40,667 nucleotides of DNA from Megasphaera hominis (GCF_014269395.1 NZ_JACOGK010000027.1:1-40667); one strand, 5' to 3'. Shown: positions 1 through 8,813, counted from the first letter of the stretch. Program-made: numbers and translations. Notes: generated by a model not told the origin, from the letters alone.

Positions 1-180
1 GCAGACCGCATGCGCGTAGCCCGTCTGATCGAAGTCATGACCGGTGGTACGGCGCTGGTAGAAAGCATGCACGGTGCCGGCAGCCCGCAGGCCCAGGAAG
101 TTATGTATTCGAAGCTGGCCAACCTGGACGCTAAGAAGAAAGCTGCCCTGGCTATTGCCGGGGTCAAAACAACAGACTGA
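1..180 (+). CDS. C-terminal end of a 4-hydroxybutyryl-CoA dehydratase / vinylacetyl-CoA isomerase-like flavoprotein (partial)
   Basis: The frame is open from base 1 and stops at TGA 178-180, giving the last 59 residues of a protein cut by the window edge. The stretch ESMHGAGSPQAQ followed by an Ala/Lys-rich helix and an AIAG ending matches what I recall of the C-terminus of the 4-hydroxyphenylacetate 3-hydroxylase/4-hydroxybutyryl-CoA dehydratase (AbfD) family. AbfD is a 4Fe-4S/FAD enzyme that dehydrates 4-hydroxybutyryl-CoA to crotonyl-CoA in anaerobic fermentation. The Fe-S ligands and FAD site lie outside the window, so the exact substrate cannot be judged. No obvious terminator separates it from the IclR gene 51 bases downstream. 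Confidence 0.75.
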   Translation, partial: ADRMRVARLIEVMTGGTALVESMHGAGSPQAQEVMYSKLANLDAKKKAALAIAGVKTTD

Positions 181-231
181 GCGTATACCAGCCAGTCCTT
201 ATATGACGTGTGTAATAGAAAATAGGTACAT

Positions 232-996
232 ATGATGAGTTATAATAGTTCTTTAATCAAGAATATGGCCCTGTTGGATTGTTTTCAATCGGATGACGAT
301 GAGTATGGTATTGGCGATTTCAGTACCATGACAGGACAGCCTGAAAGTACCATACAGCGGTTGGTAAATACGATGGAATTCATGGGCCTTATTATCCAGA
401 ATCCTAAAAGTAAAAAATACAGGCTGTCCCTGCGCTTGCTCCGTATTCATACGGCATTACGATATACACCACAGTGGCTTGATCAGACGAAAAAAGAATT
501 AGCATGGCTCCAAGGGAAAACACACGAAACGGTTAATTTAGGAATTCGCGTCGGCAGCGAGCTGGAGTACCTTGCCAAGGTAGATACAGATCGTCTGTTA
601 CGGCCCAATTTTATCTTAGGAAAACGGTATCCCCTGTGGTGCACCGGCTTGGGGCGCTGTCTCTTGTCCCATTTGTCTAAGGAAGAGATTCAGGACATTA
701 TGGAATATATACCAGCCTGTCCGGAGGGACAGATACAGCCCAGCTTCGAACACCTCTACACTACAATTCAACAAGCCCGCACACAAGGATACTATTTAGA
801 TGATGAAGAATTTAGCCTGGGATTATACTGTATCGCCGCACCTGTGTTTGCGTCACCCGGTAAGGTCGTAGCCGCCGTCAGCGTGAGCGTGCCTAAGGCC
901 CGGATTACGCCGGAATCGAGAGCGGACATGTTGCAATGTACACTCGTTGCGACGACGCGGATTTCTGAATTATATAAAGAGATTATGCAATTTTAA
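232..996 (+). CDS. IclR-family transcriptional regulator
   Basis: This 254-residue protein has the IclR layout. An N-terminal winged helix-turn-helix covers roughly residues 5-70, with recognition helix around GQPESTIQRLVNTME. An effector-binding domain of about 170 residues follows, with the typical segments LGKRYPLWCTGLGRCLL and IAAPVFASPGKVVAAVSVS. IclR proteins usually act as dimers and respond to small carboxylic acids or aromatic metabolites. Two ATG codons in tandem (232 and 235) follow only a weak Shine-Dalgarno (AGGT), so either may be used. The gene lies between an AbfD-like gene and an aminotransferase on the same strand with a 36-base gap to the latter, so control of amino-acid or 4-hydroxybutyrate fermentation is plausible but unproven. 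Confidence 0.85.
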   Translation: MMSYNSSLIKNMALLDCFQSDDDEYGIGDFSTMTGQPESTIQRLVNTMEFMGLIIQNPKSKKYRLSLRLLRIHTALRYTPQWLDQTKKELAWLQGKTHETVNLGIRVGSELEYLAKVDTDRLLRPNFILGKRYPLWCTGLGRCLLSHLSKEEIQDIMEYIPACPEGQIQPSFEHLYTTIQQARTQGYYLDDEEFSLGLYCIAAPVFASPGKVVAAVSVSVPKARITPESRADMLQCTLVATTRISELYKEIMQF

Positions 997-1032
997 GGAT
1001 GCATGAAATAGGAATGCAAGGAGGCATTTGTT

Positions 1033-2220
1033 ATGGTAGCAACAAAAATGTTTGAATTAGGTAATAAACGTTCTGCCATCCGTTCTCTGTTTGATTATGG
1101 ACAGGAACAGGCCAAAATTGTCGGTAAAGAAAACGTATTCGATTTTAGTATTGGCAACCCGACCGTACCGGCACCGGATTGCGTAAAAGAAACGATCATC
1201 GATCTTCTGAATACGTGCACCTCTGTAGAAATCAATGGCTATACGCCGGCACCGGGTGATCCGGAAGTACGGCAGAGCCTGGCTGATTATATGAATAAAA
1301 CGTATGATGCCGGTGTTAAAGGGGCAAACTTCTATATGACCTGTGGCGCTTCGGCATCCCTGGCGATTACGCTTAAGAGCCTCGTAGAAGAAGAAGACGA
1401 TGAAATCGTCGTCATTGCGCCGTTCTTCCCGGAATACCGCGTGTTCATCAATAATGCCGGTGGCAAGCTGGTTATGGTACCGCCCGATACGGAACATTTC
1501 CAGCTGGATCTTGAAAAGCTGGCCGCAGCCCTGACAGTGAAGACGAAGGCCGTAATCATCAATACGCCGAATAATCCGTCCGGTACGGTATACTCAGCCG
1601 AAACGCTGGCCGGATTGGGTACTTTGTTAAAAGAAAAGTCAGCCCAATTGGGTCATCCCATTTATCTTATTTCCGATGAACCCTATCGCGAAATTATCTA
1701 TGACGGGCTCCCCATCCTGTACGTACCTAAATTCTACGCCAATACGATCGTATGCTATTCCTATAGTAAATCGTTGAGCCTGCCAGGCAACCGTGTAGGT
1801 TATATCCTCATTCCGGATGAAGTCGCAGGCTCCAAAGAATTGTTTACGACCGTGTGTGGTGCCGGCCGCTCCATGGGCTTTGTTTGCGCCCCGAACCTGT
1901 ATCAGAAGGTCGTAGGCAAATGCACAGGCCAGACCGGCGATGTAGGCATTTATGATGCCAATCGCAAACTCCTCTATAATGGTCTCACCGAAATCGGCTA
2001 CGATTGCGTATATCCGTCGGGCGCTTTCTACCTGTTCCTGAAAGCACCAGATGGCAATTCCAATCAGTTCACAGAAAATGCCAAGAAATTCAACCTCCTC
2101 GTCGTACCAGGTGATGAATTTGGCTGCCCCGGATACAATCGCGTATCCTACTGCGTAGATCCGGATATGATCAAACGCTCCATGAAGGCCTTTAAGGAAC
2201 TTTATGCCCTGTATCAGTAA
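1033..2220 (+). CDS. Class I/II PLP-dependent aminotransferase
   Basis: This 395-residue protein is a fold-type I aminotransferase. It shows NTPNNPSGTV (substrate/cofactor loop), SDEPYREI (Asp to the PLP ring nitrogen and Tyr to the phenol oxygen) and YSYSKSLSLPGNRVGY, where the Lys in SYSKS is the expected Schiff-base lysine. The length fits the aspartate/aromatic aminotransferase subfamily. The enzyme transfers an amino group from an amino acid to a 2-oxo acid in the cytoplasm; the amino acid preferred cannot be read from sequence. A clear AAGGAGG lies 5' of the ATG. It follows the IclR gene by 36 bases, which may mean co-transcription, and a long hairpin follows at 2279-2325. Confidence 0.9.
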   Translation: MVATKMFELGNKRSAIRSLFDYGQEQAKIVGKENVFDFSIGNPTVPAPDCVKETIIDLLNTCTSVEINGYTPAPGDPEVRQSLADYMNKTYDAGVKGANFYMTCGASASLAITLKSLVEEEDDEIVVIAPFFPEYRVFINNAGGKLVMVPPDTEHFQLDLEKLAAALTVKTKAVIINTPNNPSGTVYSAETLAGLGTLLKEKSAQLGHPIYLISDEPYREIIYDGLPILYVPKFYANTIVCYSYSKSLSLPGNRVGYILIPDEVAGSKELFTTVCGAGRSMGFVCAPNLYQKVVGKCTGQTGDVGIYDANRKLLYNGLTEIGYDCVYPSGAFYLFLKAPDGNSNQFTENAKKFNLLVVPGDEFGCPGYNRVSYCVDPDMIKRSMKAFKELYALYQ

Positions 2221-2278
2221 GACCTGACTTAGTTTACTCCTCTTTTTACTATATGTTTCCACCCTATTCTGCTTATGC

Positions 2279-2325
2279 AACAAGCCGTACGTCCAGGCAT
2301 ATTCTGCCTGAGCGTACGGCTTGTT
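2279..2325. terminator. Hairpin after the aminotransferase gene, probable terminator
   Basis: A 13-base perfect inverted repeat (2279-2291 with 2313-2325, AACAAGCCGTACG) encloses a second smaller stem (CAGGCA 2294-2299 with TGCCTG 2305-2310). The 3' side is only moderately T-rich, so it is an imperfect Rho-independent terminator. It sits 58 bases after the aminotransferase stop. Confidence 0.6.
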
Positions 2326-2553
2326 GTCGTTGTAAACGCTATATTAGGGAAACTCCCTAATGGTACGAGTGAAGAATGATAAGATAATTCTTATTTTTTT
2401 CTTGGCTGTATTTAAATAGTATATTGATCTGCTCGTGTAAAGTGCGAAAAAATAATTTAATTAAAATACACATATATTATAAAATTAATAGGAAATTACC
2501 ATATAACAATTAAAATTATAAAATAAAATGATGGATATAAAATAATTAATTTC

Positions 2554-2582
2554 TTTACACCCCGCCTTTTATCGTGTAGAAT
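2554..2582 (+). promoter_or_regulatory. Sigma-A-type promoter of brnQ
   Basis: TTTACA (2554-2559), a 17-base spacer and TAGAAT (2577-2582) form a near-consensus housekeeping promoter. It lies at the end of the AT-rich stretch, about 115 bases before the brnQ ATG. Confidence 0.75.
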
Positions 2583-2698
2583 TATAACATCAATAAAACT
2601 ATACATTATAAAAGTAAATAGCTGAAACAATTTACTTAAGAAGCGTTGCTTCAGAAAAACGGAATGCATTGTGGAGTATATGTAAGGAGGGAAAGAAA

Positions 2699-4039
2699 AT
2701 GAGTAAAAATAAAGGCAACCGAACGATGGCGATTGGACTTATGCTTTTTGCCCTGTTTTTCGGGGCAGGCAACTTGATTTTTCCGGCTTCGATGGGGCAG
2801 GCTTCCGGTACAAATGTCTGGTATGCTGTTGTCGGCTTCATTATCACCGGTGTCGGTATGCCTTTATTAGGTGTACTGGCCATGGGCTATTCGGGATGTA
2901 GTAATTTGCAGGAATTGACCGGCCGGATTGGCAAGAAATATGCTGTTTTCTTTACCGTTATTTGCTACATTGCTATTGGACCGGCTTTCTGTATTCCCCG
3001 GACAGGAACTGTTTCTTATGAAATTGCCGTGCGGCCGTTGCTCGATAACGGTGGCAGTGAACCGGTTATGTGGGCTTTTCTCGTCTTATTTTTCATCATT
3101 ACGTGGTGGCTGTCAATCAACCCGGCCAAACTGGTTGACCGGATTGGCAAGATTCTTACGCCCATGCTGTTATTGACGATTCTGGCCCTGATTATCAAAT
3201 CGTTCGTTACGCCTATGGGTGTGCCACAAACACCGCTGGCAGCATACGCTACGGGAATTACAGCTCTTTCCCAGGGGGCTCTTGACGGATATAATACGCT
3301 GGATGCTATTGGTTCCTTTGTTTTTGCCATTCTGGTAATTGAATTTGTCAAAGAAGACGGGGCAGCTACACAGCAGGAAGTGACGCGGGAAGTGTTTAAG
3401 GCCGGCGTTATTGCTGTCAGTCTCTTGGCATTTGTTTACGTTTTCGTTGCCTACTTGGGGGCCCAGTCTGTTCAGACCATTGGCCTGCAGGAAACAGGCG
3501 CACCGGTCCTTTCTCTGAGCGCCCAAATTCTCTTCGGCTATGGCGGAGCTCTCTTGCTGGCAGTCATCGTATTGCTGGCCTGTCTCTCCACGGCTATTGG
3601 TCTGGTCACGTCCTGTGCGGCCTATTTCCATCAACTGATTGGCGGAACGAGCTTTAAGAATTATGCTACAATTTTTACGGTTCTTTCTTTCGCCGTTGCT
3701 ACGGTAGGCTTGAAAACGATTATTGCAGCGGCCATACCGGTGCTCATGTTCTTGTATCCCCTCGTTGTTTCTAATATTATCCTTACCTTTACACACAATT
3801 TCTTTGGCGGCCGCCGGTGTGTCTGGGTTTCCTCTACGGCATTTACTTTTGTACCGGCTCTGATTACAGGGCTTGAAACAGCTAAGATCCCCCTTGGCCC
3901 GATTGATACGGTGTTTGCTATGCTGCCGTTCCATTCCCTGGGGATGGATTGGATTCCCTTCCTCATCGCGGGAATTCTCGTAGGCCTTATTTATAAGGCC
4001 ATTGTGCCGAAAACACAGATCGTATCAGAAGCGGCATAA
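2699..4039 (+). CDS. brnQ: BrnQ-type branched-chain amino acid permease (LIVCS family)
   Basis: This 446-residue integral membrane protein has about twelve hydrophobic segments. The family-typical N-terminus reads LFALFFGAGNLIFPASMGQ, a motif of cation-coupled leucine/isoleucine/valine symporters. It would import branched-chain amino acids across the inner membrane with Na+ or H+. The frame can be extended upstream to a TTG at 2669, but AAGGAGG at 2684-2690 followed by ATG at 2699 fixes the start. The gene is monocistronic: its own promoter is at 2554 and a strong terminator follows at 4059. Branched-chain amino acids are precursors of isobutyrate, isovalerate and valerate in Megasphaera-like fermenters, which would fit the aminotransferase upstream. 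Confidence 0.93.
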   Translation: MSKNKGNRTMAIGLMLFALFFGAGNLIFPASMGQASGTNVWYAVVGFIITGVGMPLLGVLAMGYSGCSNLQELTGRIGKKYAVFFTVICYIAIGPAFCIPRTGTVSYEIAVRPLLDNGGSEPVMWAFLVLFFIITWWLSINPAKLVDRIGKILTPMLLLTILALIIKSFVTPMGVPQTPLAAYATGITALSQGALDGYNTLDAIGSFVFAILVIEFVKEDGAATQQEVTREVFKAGVIAVSLLAFVYVFVAYLGAQSVQTIGLQETGAPVLSLSAQILFGYGGALLLAVIVLLACLSTAIGLVTSCAAYFHQLIGGTSFKNYATIFTVLSFAVATVGLKTIIAAAIPVLMFLYPLVVSNIILTFTHNFFGGRRCVWVSSTAFTFVPALITGLETAKIPLGPIDTVFAMLPFHSLGMDWIPFLIAGILVGLIYKAIVPKTQIVSEAA

Positions 4040-4058
4040 GAGCCTGTATATCGTACAT

Positions 4059-4096
4059 AAATAAACCTGCATCATAGGGCCGATGCAGGTTTATTT
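4059..4096. terminator. Bidirectional Rho-independent terminator between brnQ and the decarboxylase gene
   Basis: AAATAAACCTGCATC (4059-4073) pairs with GATGCAGGTTTATTT (4082-4096) across an 8-base loop, followed by a T-run on the plus strand and with a matching A-run upstream. It serves the two convergent genes. Confidence 0.9.
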
Positions 4097-4126
4097 TTTG
4101 CCGTATTTAAATGATCAGTGTTTGTC

Positions 4127-5338
4127 TTAGCCTTCGCGGCGGCAATATATTTCTGCCGGCGGTACTTGTGAAGAAAACTGGAATGGTGTCAGGCTGGCAC
4201 TGTAGGCCCCGGCCTGGGGAAAGACAACGACGTCGCCACAGGCGAGGCGGGGCAGGACCATGTCCTTAGCAATGAGGTCGGCAGCGGTGCAGAGGTTGCC
4301 GTACAGCGTTACTTCTTCTGTTTCTGTTTCTTCGTTCAGAACATAGAAGGGAGTGGAGCCATTCTTATAGAAAAGCGGTTCCCGAGGTGCTGCCGCCGGG
4401 GCAATTTGTGTGATGAATTGTTCCAGACACGGACGCAGGAAGCCGTTTAAGGTGTTTTGTAAAATGGCAATGCGCTTGCCATGGGAGGTCTTCGTATCGA
4501 CGACGTGTGTGACGTACCAGCCACAGGGACCGGCTAAATAGCGGCCGCTTTCGATGAGTACGCGGGCCTGAGCCAGCGTGTCCTGCCGCAGGAAGCGGAG
4601 CTGTTCCAATTTTTTTGCCAGGGCATCGATGTCGACTTCGTGTTCTGTCGCCGTATAGGGGATGCCGATACCGCTGCCGAGGTTAATGAACAGGAGTGGT
4701 GTCCCTAACGCGAGCTGGATGTGTCCCGCCAGGGCAAAGACGTTTTCATAATAGGAAAAGAGTACCTGCCAGTCCAGTTCCTGACTGCGTATGTGTGTGT
4801 GCAGGCCGATGATGATGACGTGCTGCAGCTGTTTCAGCCGCGGCAGGGCGTTGAGGAATTCTCTTTCATCAATGCCGAATTTGGAAGGACTGCCGGTAGC
4901 GCTGGTAAAGGAGAAGTCCGGGTTGATGCGGACGCCGATAGTGACCTTCATGTTACGTTTGCCGGCCAGTTCCTCAATGCGCTGTATTTCCTGCAGGCTG
5001 TCGGCAATGAGGATGCATTGGCCCAAGGCGTGTTCCAGGCTGTATTGGCTTTTGCCGGGGGCTGAATAAAAAATGTGGTCCGACGGTACGCCGCAATCGC
5101 TGGCGGCATAGACTTCCCCCAGGCTGGCGGCGTCAGCATCGATGCCGGAAGAAAATATCTTATTTAAAATAGCCCGATGGGGATTACATTTGATGGAATA
5201 GAGAATCTGCTCATGGGCAAACGCCGAGCGAAGCCGCCGGATGCGGTCTTCCAGGGTTACTTCATCGTAGAGATAAAAACTGACATGGTCTTTGGCTGTA
5301 GCCAAAATCAAATTGCGGATACGCGCGTCGAGGGTCAT
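4127..5338 (-). CDS. Fold-III PLP-dependent decarboxylase (diaminopimelate/ornithine decarboxylase superfamily)
   Basis: This 403-residue protein has an alanine-racemase-like barrel followed by a beta domain. YSIKCNPH near residue 50 carries the expected PLP lysine. HTHIRSQ, NLGSGIGIPY (phosphate loop) and ESGRYLAGPCG follow the diaminopimelate decarboxylase pattern. The C-terminal cysteine motif is LCTAADLIAKD, where diaminopimelate decarboxylase has CESxD and ornithine decarboxylase CDxxD. The CTxxD form is one I associate with specialised members such as siderophore and BtrK-type decarboxylases. The substrate is therefore uncertain. The best start is ATG 5336-5338, 9 bases from AAGGAGG; another ATG two codons earlier sits too close. 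There is no lysA context; it is a single gene divergent from rarA. Confidence 0.8.
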   Translation of the reverse strand: MTLDARIRNLILATAKDHVSFYLYDEVTLEDRIRRLRSAFAHEQILYSIKCNPHRAILNKIFSSGIDADAASLGEVYAASDCGVPSDHIFYSAPGKSQYSLEHALGQCILIADSLQEIQRIEELAGKRNMKVTIGVRINPDFSFTSATGSPSKFGIDEREFLNALPRLKQLQHVIIIGLHTHIRSQELDWQVLFSYYENVFALAGHIQLALGTPLLFINLGSGIGIPYTATEHEVDIDALAKKLEQLRFLRQDTLAQARVLIESGRYLAGPCGWYVTHVVDTKTSHGKRIAILQNTLNGFLRPCLEQFITQIAPAAAPREPLFYKNGSTPFYVLNEETETEEVTLYGNLCTAADLIAKDMVLPRLACGDVVVFPQAGAYSASLTPFQFSSQVPPAEIYCRREG

Positions 5339-5380
5339 ATGCATCAGCCTCCTTGGGGAAACGGCATAGTAGGTAAATAA

Positions 5381-5389
5381 TGGTATAAT
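5381..5389 (+). promoter_or_regulatory. Extended -10 promoter element for rarA
   Basis: TGGTATAAT is an extended -10 box about 103 bases before the rarA ATG. No good -35 is present at the normal distance. It lies in the 153-base divergent spacer between the decarboxylase gene and rarA. Confidence 0.5.
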
Positions 5390-5491
5390 GAGTATAACGA
5401 AAAGTATAGTTACAGCTTACCACATTGGTATCCTGTTTTCCAGCTGCACGGCAGAAGATCTGCTGCGACAGCCTATTGCGAGGTGAATACC

Positions 5492-6823
5492 ATGCAGGAA
5501 GATTCCCTGTTTTCTTCAGCCGTACCACAGCCCCTGGCCAGCCGCCTGCGCCCTAAAACACTGCAGGACTTCGTAGGCCAGCAGCATCTCCTGGGCAAAG
5601 GAAAAGTCCTGTCGAAATTGATTGAACAGGACCGCATTTCTTCGATGATTTTCTGGGGGCCGCCCGGTGTAGGCAAAACGACGCTGGCTCAGATTATTGC
5701 CGGTCATACGCAATCTGTCTTCATTGATTTTTCGGCTGTGACGAGCGGGATTAAGGAAATCCGTACTGTCATGGAACGGGCCGAACGAAACCGTCAGGCC
5801 GGCCAGCGGACGATCGTCTTTGTCGACGAAATACACCGTTTCAATAAAGCCCAGCAGGATGCCTTTCTGCCCTTTGTAGAAAAGGGCAGCATTATCCTCA
5901 TTGGGGCGACAACAGAAAATCCGTCCTTTGAAATCAACAGCGCCCTCTTGTCACGCTGTAAGGTCTTTGTCTTAAAGCCCTTGACGCCGGAAGATATTAC
6001 GGTCCTGCTTAAACGGGCCTTGACCAGTCCTGCAGGCTTTGGCGGGCAGCAGATTGAAATGGGCGACGACCTGATCCGGCAGATCGCCCAATTTGCCAAC
6101 GGCGATGCACGGACGGCCTTATCGACCTTGGAGATGGTCGTTCTCAACGGTGAGGTACAAGGCGAAAAGACGGTGATTACACCGGACCTGCTGGCACAGT
6201 GCACGTCGCAAAAATCCCTGCTCTACGATAAAAACGGCGAGGAGCATTACAACATCATTTCGGCGCTGCACAAGTCTATGCGCAATTCCGACCCCGATGC
6301 GGCCGTGTACTGGCTGGCCCGTATGTTAGAGGCTGGGGAAGATCCCCTATATGTAGCCCGCCGGGTGACGCGCTTTGCCAGTGAAGACATTGGCCTGGCA
6401 GATCCACGAGCCCTGGAAATTGCCGTTGCAGCCTACGAGGCCTGCCATTTCATCGGTATGCCTGAATGTGCCGTACACCTGACAGAAGCTGTCGTATATA
6501 TGGCCCTGGCACCTAAATCCAACGCTCTCTATAAGGCCTATGGCCAGGCCAGCCACGATGCCCGCCGCACTCTGGCTGACCCGGTACCGCTGGTTATTCG
6601 TAACGGTGTGACCAAGCTCATGCAGGACCTGGGCTATGGCAAAGACTACCAGTATGCCCATGACACGAAAGAAAAACTAACCACTATGCAGTGCCTGCCT
6701 GATTCGCTGGCAGGACGGGAATATTACCGGCCCGGTACGAAGGGCGAAGAAGCAGACTTTGGCGAACGCTTGCGGCGTATTAAGGCGTGGAAACGGCAGC
6801 ATCAAGGCCCGGCGAAGGATTGA
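5492..6823 (+). CDS. rarA: Replication-associated recombination protein A (AAA+ ATPase)
   Basis: This 443-residue clamp-loader-like ATPase has Walker A GPPGVGKTT, Walker B VFVDEIHRF, sensor-1 LIGATTENPSFE and the C-terminal MgsA/RarA tetramerisation region (LARMLEAGEDPLYVARRVTRFASEDIGLADP). RarA acts at stalled replication forks and DNA ends in the cytoplasm. A GTG at 5483 in the same frame lies inside the Shine-Dalgarno GAGGTG, so ATG 5492 is the likely start. The stop at 6823 directly abuts the stop of the convergent regulator gene at 6824, with no terminator between them, so the two transcripts may run into each other. Confidence 0.95.
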   Translation: MQEDSLFSSAVPQPLASRLRPKTLQDFVGQQHLLGKGKVLSKLIEQDRISSMIFWGPPGVGKTTLAQIIAGHTQSVFIDFSAVTSGIKEIRTVMERAERNRQAGQRTIVFVDEIHRFNKAQQDAFLPFVEKGSIILIGATTENPSFEINSALLSRCKVFVLKPLTPEDITVLLKRALTSPAGFGGQQIEMGDDLIRQIAQFANGDARTALSTLEMVVLNGEVQGEKTVITPDLLAQCTSQKSLLYDKNGEEHYNIISALHKSMRNSDPDAAVYWLARMLEAGEDPLYVARRVTRFASEDIGLADPRALEIAVAAYEACHFIGMPECAVHLTEAVVYMALAPKSNALYKAYGQASHDARRTLADPVPLVIRNGVTKLMQDLGYGKDYQYAHDTKEKLTTMQCLPDSLAGREYYRPGTKGEEADFGERLRRIKAWKRQHQGPAKD

Positions 6824-8731
6824 TCACGTTTCTTTTTCCGGTACCTTGTCGTGCAGGAGCCGCCAGAGCGTCGTGCGGCTCAACGCGAGCTGGTCTGCCA
6901 GCTCCTGGTACGTGCAGGCATAGAGGTCGTGCAACAGAGCAAGACCGGCACGAAAGCCTGCCGTATCGGTAATGGGACGCTGGGTCAGCGCCGGGTAGCG
7001 GCTATAAATGTCGTCCTGCAAGGTTTGCCTGCCGATGGCGTCGAGGAGCAGGTTGTAGCGGTAGCGTGCTGTCTGATGGGCCGCGTTTTGCAGCAGTACG
7101 GCGTAGCGCGTACTAATCGCCCGCAGCTCAATGACGTTACCGGGATACCTGTAGCTCGTGAGCAGCCGTTCCATTTCCGGAGTCAGCTTTTGGGCCTGCT
7201 TGGAAGGCAGTAATTGGGATACATAGCTTTTGAACAAATCGCAAATATCTTCGCGCCGCTCACATAGGGGCGGGACAGTGACGCGCAAAATGGCCAGGGC
7301 CCGGCGCAGGTCCGGCCGGATGCGCCGGTATTCTTCCGGACTGGCGACGAGGAAGAAGAGAATGTCGAAGGTAATGGGCTCGTTCATGCCGGGCTGGAAA
7401 AACTGATGCTTCGTCAGGGCCTGCAGGAGAATCTCCTGCAGGCGTGGGCCGGCCAGACCCAGATTCTTGATAATCAGGCTGCCGCCAGAGGCGTTGAAGA
7501 GGAGCCCGTCGGTTGCATTTTTGCCGTAATTGTAGCCGTAGAGAATGCGTACGGCGTTTTCTTCGTCAATGGCCGCGCAGTTCAGCGTCAGACAAGGCTT
7601 TTTAGCCCGCCGGGACGCGTTATGCAGGCAGTGGGCGAGCTCTTCCCGGCCTGAACCGCTTGGTCCTATGAGGGCCGTAGGGAAGGCAACCGGTGAAATC
7701 TGGTTGCACTGGTTGACGACGCGGCTCATGGCCTGAGAATGGGCTGTAACCTTATCCAGATAATAGACGGAGCCTACGCCTGTATGCTGCTCCCGGTCCT
7801 TCTTGCGGTTATGGGGATTGGGGTGGAAGGTCATGAGTACACCGCAGTCCCGCTGGCCTACGCGGATTTTGTGAAAGATGCAGCGCATCATAGTCGTATT
7901 AATCAGGTGATAGCTGTCGTTTTGGATGAGCGGGCTTTTCATGAATTGCCTGAGGGGCAAGTTGGGAAAGAGCCCTTCTAAAGGCTGCCCGCTTGCTTCT
8001 GTAAGGGAAATGCCCGTGTAGTTCTGCATCGTTTCGTTGAAAAATTCGACATTCCCTCCTGTATCGGTGACGACGATGCCCAATTGGGCACTGCTCAAAA
8101 CGGCTTCGGCAATAGCCCGGTTACGCCGTGTCGTGTAGAGACTACGTGCGAGCTCGCCGGCTTTGAGACAGGCTTCACGAATCGTTTCTTTGCCGGCATA
8201 GAGGAGCAGTGACGGTTTTTTTGCAGCGGCAGCTGCTTCCTGGGTCATCTGATTGCCAATGAGGACGTCGCAATCGGAATGCTTGGCAATTTCATACATT
8301 TGGGGAATTTCTGCATAGATCAATTCCGTCAAGGTAGCGCCCGTAATGTTCGTGTACAGATCGAGGTTGGCTGCCGGTGAATAGAGATAGCGCGTAATAC
8401 CAATGTGCGTATAGCCCTGGTCCAGGGCTTTTTTTATTGCCTGTAAATAATCAATATCCTTGATCTGGTAGGCAACGAGGGGGTAGCTGTAGTAGTTAGA
8501 AAAGCGCACGGCCGCTGCCGGCCCGGCAACAAAGACTTCGCAGCCCATGCGCCGGGCTGTAACAATACATTCGTCCTGCCGTTCATCAAGGGAGGAATCG
8601 AAGACAATATATTCAAGATCTGGCGTTTTGGGCAGTTCGGCAACGACTTCCCGGGAGAGACGGGTAAGGCGGGAATAGCCGAGGACGCAAATGCGAAAGG
8701 GCTTATGCAATGCTAATTTATCATCATACAC
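6824..8731 (-). CDS. PrpR-like regulator: PrpR_N sensor, PAS, degenerate sigma-54-type AAA+ domain, HTH
   Basis: This 635-residue protein has four parts. Residues about 10-170 form a PrpR N-terminal sensor (begins FRICVLGYSRL). A PAS domain follows (LGIVVTDTGGNVEFFNETMQ). An AAA+ domain follows with Walker A ALIGPSGSGREELAH. A helix-turn-helix ends it (YQELADQLALSRTTLWRLL). The AAA+ part has lost key features. The GAFTGA sigma-54 loop is absent, replaced around YGYNYGKNATDG. The Walker B acidic pair is gone, with GGSLIIKNLG where GGTLFLDEIG is usual. It probably does not activate sigma-54 polymerase. GTG 8729-8731, 6 bases after AGAAGGAG, is the start; the frame extends further upstream without a ribosome binding site. 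It is divergent from the hydratase operon and is its likely regulator. Confidence 0.85.
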   Translation of the reverse strand: MYDDKLALHKPFRICVLGYSRLTRLSREVVAELPKTPDLEYIVFDSSLDERQDECIVTARRMGCEVFVAGPAAAVRFSNYYSYPLVAYQIKDIDYLQAIKKALDQGYTHIGITRYLYSPAANLDLYTNITGATLTELIYAEIPQMYEIAKHSDCDVLIGNQMTQEAAAAAKKPSLLLYAGKETIREACLKAGELARSLYTTRRNRAIAEAVLSSAQLGIVVTDTGGNVEFFNETMQNYTGISLTEASGQPLEGLFPNLPLRQFMKSPLIQNDSYHLINTTMMRCIFHKIRVGQRDCGVLMTFHPNPHNRKKDREQHTGVGSVYYLDKVTAHSQAMSRVVNQCNQISPVAFPTALIGPSGSGREELAHCLHNASRRAKKPCLTLNCAAIDEENAVRILYGYNYGKNATDGLLFNASGGSLIIKNLGLAGPRLQEILLQALTKHQFFQPGMNEPITFDILFFLVASPEEYRRIRPDLRRALAILRVTVPPLCERREDICDLFKSYVSQLLPSKQAQKLTPEMERLLTSYRYPGNVIELRAISTRYAVLLQNAAHQTARYRYNLLLDAIGRQTLQDDIYSRYPALTQRPITDTAGFRAGLALLHDLYACTYQELADQLALSRTTLWRLLHDKVPEKET

Positions 8732-8813
8732 GGCGTTCTCCTTCTGATTTTGCAAGACTAGGCTCTTTAAATACTCGTACTTGGCCTTTACTGGGAAATA
8801 AAAACGGGGAAAA

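Larger units (their letters stand above)
2221..2698. other. Long AT-rich intergenic region ahead of brnQ
   Basis: This 478-base gap contains no gene I can support. It starts with the hairpin at 2279-2325. From about 2340 to 2640 the sequence is much richer in A/T than its surroundings. It ends in the brnQ promoter (2554-2582) and a roughly 110-base leader. I see no T-box consensus (TGGN in a bulge followed by a terminator) or known riboswitch fold in the leader. Confidence 0.7.

Noticed and set aside
2590..2698. Possible T-box or riboswitch in the brnQ leader.
   Set aside because: No T-box consensus, no terminator before brnQ and no recognisable aptamer core.
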